Shown piece after piece: positions 61,612 through 64,000 of a stretch of DNA of 64,000 bases. The stretch is taken from assembly GCF_024323335.1 (NCBI RefSeq), contig NC_066583.1, positions 367,595,877-367,659,876 on the forward strand, written 5' to 3'. Both the position numbers and the translations under genes were made by a program. The notes under the pieces are model-generated. The model did no database searches. It worked only from the letters and a program-made list of their open reading frames with translations, and was not told the DNA's origin. Position 1 is the stretch's first letter. The number at the start of each line of letters is the position of its first letter. The DNA comes from Lathyrus oleraceus. Its lineage: Eukaryota; Streptophyta; Magnoliopsida; Fabales; Fabaceae.

Positions 61612-64000
61612 TCTTCGAGGAGAGTGACCCGGATGATCTCTTCGGCCTTCCAGTTCTGGATTTCCATCTCTGGTGTGCACGGCTTTATCCACTGGTCGAT
61701 GTCGCAGTCACTATCAGCATCTTCACTCATCATACAAATGTGATCCGGATCCAGCATTCCGGCACTTGTGAAGGTTACTGACGTACGACGTCCTCTTCCT
61801 TGTCCAGAGCCTCGGCCCGGCCGATATCCAACTCCGAACCTGTCCTTCTTCTCAGGGACCTGCATCATTTTTCCCCAACCAGGAGCTTCTCCACTCTTGA
61901 CCACCTCAGCAGCCTGTTTGTATGAAGTGATGGATGGTTTCTCTTCTTCCTGCTTTGCGAACAGAGCATTCTCCACCTTAACGGTTTCAAATGCCTGGCT
62001 AGGCGTCTCCCAGATTTCTCCATCCATCTCCACATACTTGAATGAAGACAGGTGGCTGACAAAGATGTCCTCCTCTCCGCAGACGGTAACGACCTGACCT
62101 CCCCAGACATATTTCAGTTTCTGGTGCAAAGTCGAAGTAACTGCTCCCGCAGCATGGATCCATGGGCGAACCAACAGGCAACTGTATGCCGGCTGAATGT
62201 CCATAACATAAAAAGTCGACTTGAACACCTCTGGTCCAATCTTTACTGGCAGTTCCACCTCCCCAAACACAGCCCGTTTTGACCCATCAAATGCCCGCAC
62301 AATCAAATCAGTCGGGGTCAAAATCAGCCCGTCACAGTTCAGTTTAGCCAAGGCCTTCTTTGGCAACACATTCAAAGAGGAGCCGGTATCAACCAGCACA
62401 TGCGAAAGCACGGCTCCCTTGCATTCCATTGCTATGTGTAGCGCCCGATTATGATTCCTTCCGTCCACTGTCAGGTCCATATCCGTAAAGCCCAACCCAT
62501 GGCTAGCATGCACATTGGATACGACCGTCTCCAATTGATTGATGGTGATCTCCTGAGGAACATAAGCCTTCTTCAAAATTTTCAATAAGGCCTCCCTATG
62601 CCCCTCTGAGCTCAGCAACAAAGAAAGAATTGAGATCTTAGAAGGAGTCTGCTGCAAATGATCGACCAGTTTATACTCTGACTTTTTGATGATCCTTAAG
62701 AACTCTTCGGCATCATCATCAAATTTATTTTCCGACCCCGCAGGCGCCGGTGTCACCACAGGAGTACTTCCATTCTCAACCACAGCCTTCCCTTTTGCCC
62801 TGGCTAAAGCCTCGGCCTTTTCTTTTTTATCTTTTTCTTCCTCCCCCCTCCTCAGAGTATCCGGAGCAAACAGCCTACCGCTGCGAGTGAAACCGCTGGG
62901 ACCGGCATTATCCACCTTTAGCACGGTGGTTTCACTTGCAGAATGCTCCTCCAACTTCTCCCCATTGCAATATACTTCCCCACCATAATGCCATGGCACG
63001 GCATCATCTTTGTCATAAGGAATCGGCCCAGGTACCGTGATGGTAACCGGAGCCTCTTCAGTAAGGTTCGACAAATCCACCGGATCATAATAAATGGTTA
63101 TGGTAGAGACCTCCTCTTTCCCTTCATCAGTCCTTTCAATCAGAATATTACCACTGTCCATCAGACCCTGGACATGCCTCCTCAGAAGCTCACAACCATT
63201 CACAGAAACTGTGCACTCAGCACACACACGACCGCAGCCCGGATAAACCCCATTCTTTAACAACTGCTTCTTGACCTCAGCCAAAGGCGTCTTCAGCTGA
63301 TCAATATCAGGCAGTCCGATTCTATTCTCCGCAGAAATGGCATTTACTCCCCTCTGACCATGCGCAGGCATGTGGTTTGCATTGACATTGGGAGATGGAG
63401 CAAAATTAATGGCCTTGGAATCCACTAAATCTTGAACTGTGTGCTTAAAAGCTTTACAGTTCTCAATATTATGCCCAGGCGCACCTGAGTGGAATTCACA
63501 CTTCGCGTTCTCGTCATAGCTGGCTGGCCTTTGATCAGGTCTCAAAGGTGCCAGAGTTCTGGTTTGCACTAGGCCCAAATCCTGCAGCTTCTTGAACAAA
63601 AAAGCATAGGTCACCGGAGGCCTATCAAATTGTCTGTCCTGCGCTCTGCCCCGAACTTGATAACCAGCCCTTTGCTGTCTCTACTGAAAGGGTTGTTGTC
63701 TCTGTTGCTGTTGCTGCTGTTGTTGCGGTGCGGATTGCGGCTCAGCAGGGATTGTTACCGCAGCAGTGTGCTGGAAGTAACGGTCCCTACTGGGTCCACG
63801 TTGTGTATACACGGCGCTGGTATCGCCCTCTTTTTTCCTCTGACCCCCATTGTTACCAAACGGTTTCTTTGAACCGGAAGAAGACGCAGAAGCGGTACCC
63901 TGGATCTTACCCAGCTTTAACCAACTTTCAATTCTTTCTCCTGCCACCACAATGTCAGAGAAATTGGTGACAGGACAACCCACCATTCTTTCTGCAAACG
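61612..64000 (-). pseudogene. Ogre A Gag-protease, partial, with one in-frame stop
   Basis: A Gag-protease frame that enters from the right edge. A single TAG at 63681-63683 follows a Gln-rich stretch (QQQQQQQQRQQPFQ), where one base change from CAG would explain it; the frame is open on both sides. Recognisable parts: the Cys/His cluster CEFHSGAPGHNIENC (about 63490), the protease active site VLVDTGSSLNVLPK (about 62370), SCLLVRPWIH, and the C-terminal acidic EDADSDCDIDQWI just before the splice donor at 61611. It is clearly diverged from the Gag of element B, so A and B are different families. Confidence 0.85.

Larger units (their letters stand above)
38086..64000 (-). mobile_element. Ogre-type (Tat lineage) element A, partial, with nested element B
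   Basis: A minus-oriented giant Ty3/gypsy element. The 3' LTR occupies 38086-38590 and 50255-54716 (about 4.97 kb after removing element B and one CTGGG). The internal region runs from 54717 past the right edge. Tat/Ogre traits: a second, archaeal-type RNase H after the first, an intron between gag-pro and pol, very long LTRs and a repeat-rich 3' region. It is inserted in a copia RNase H. The 5' LTR and the start of gag are outside the window. Confidence 0.9.

Overview
This is a plant nuclear window, most likely from a legume of the vetch/pea group. The evidence is a spliced multi-exon gene with GT-AG introns, very low gene density and nested LTR retrotransposons of the Athila, Ogre/Tat and copia types. 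The tribe is an inference from the Ogre-type elements. No prokaryotic features are present.

Layout. (i) 433-6624, minus strand: the only real host gene, a 10-exon ABCC (MRP-type) transporter whose core is intact but whose N-terminal TMD0 is missing. (ii) 7387-8131: an AT-rich, non-autonomous hAT-like element with an 8-bp target duplication. (iii) 8410-22098, minus: a complete 13.7-kb Athila element with 1763-bp LTRs and TCAAA duplications. It splits an older ORF, and its gag-pol has a single in-frame stop. Two related downstream ORFs follow, the second behind what looks like its own promoter. (iv) 22104-27580: decayed pieces, namely the 3' half of the split ORF, a LINE RNase H remnant, a plant-mobile-domain (PP7 long-form-like) pseudogene, a Tourist-like MITE and a copia 5' end. 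(v) 27580-32254: a long Tat/Ogre-type LTR fragment. (vi) 32255-33782: an LTR of a second Athila family. (vii) 33783-38085: a rearranged copia element with two LTRs in inverted orientation. (viii) 38086-64000: Ogre-type element A (minus, running off the right edge). It sits in the copia RNase H, and its ~5-kb 3' LTR is itself interrupted by Ogre-type element B (plus, 38591-50249, CTGGG duplications).

The two Ogre elements complement each other. A has an intact pol ORF and a recognisable in-frame intron between gag-pro and pol, but a stop in gag. B has an intact 1008-codon gag-pro but a gutted pol, although its LTRs are nearly identical, so it probably moved with enzymes supplied in trans.

The most unusual signal is shared by several of these elements. 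Their non-coding regions contain arrays of short hairpins in which the loop is constant and the stem arms change together. Examples are the array of about 19 units at 47318-48003 with loop TAACGTAC, four hairpins directly after pol in both Ogre elements, CTCA-loop hairpins at 55086-55556, 21-nt-loop hairpins at 28089-28792, and a duplicated AGGA-loop hairpin plus polypurine module in Athila. Athila promoters carry clusters of GTGRCG-NN-CGYCAC palindromes, and the copia element carries AACCGGTT palindromes in pairs exactly 22 bp apart.
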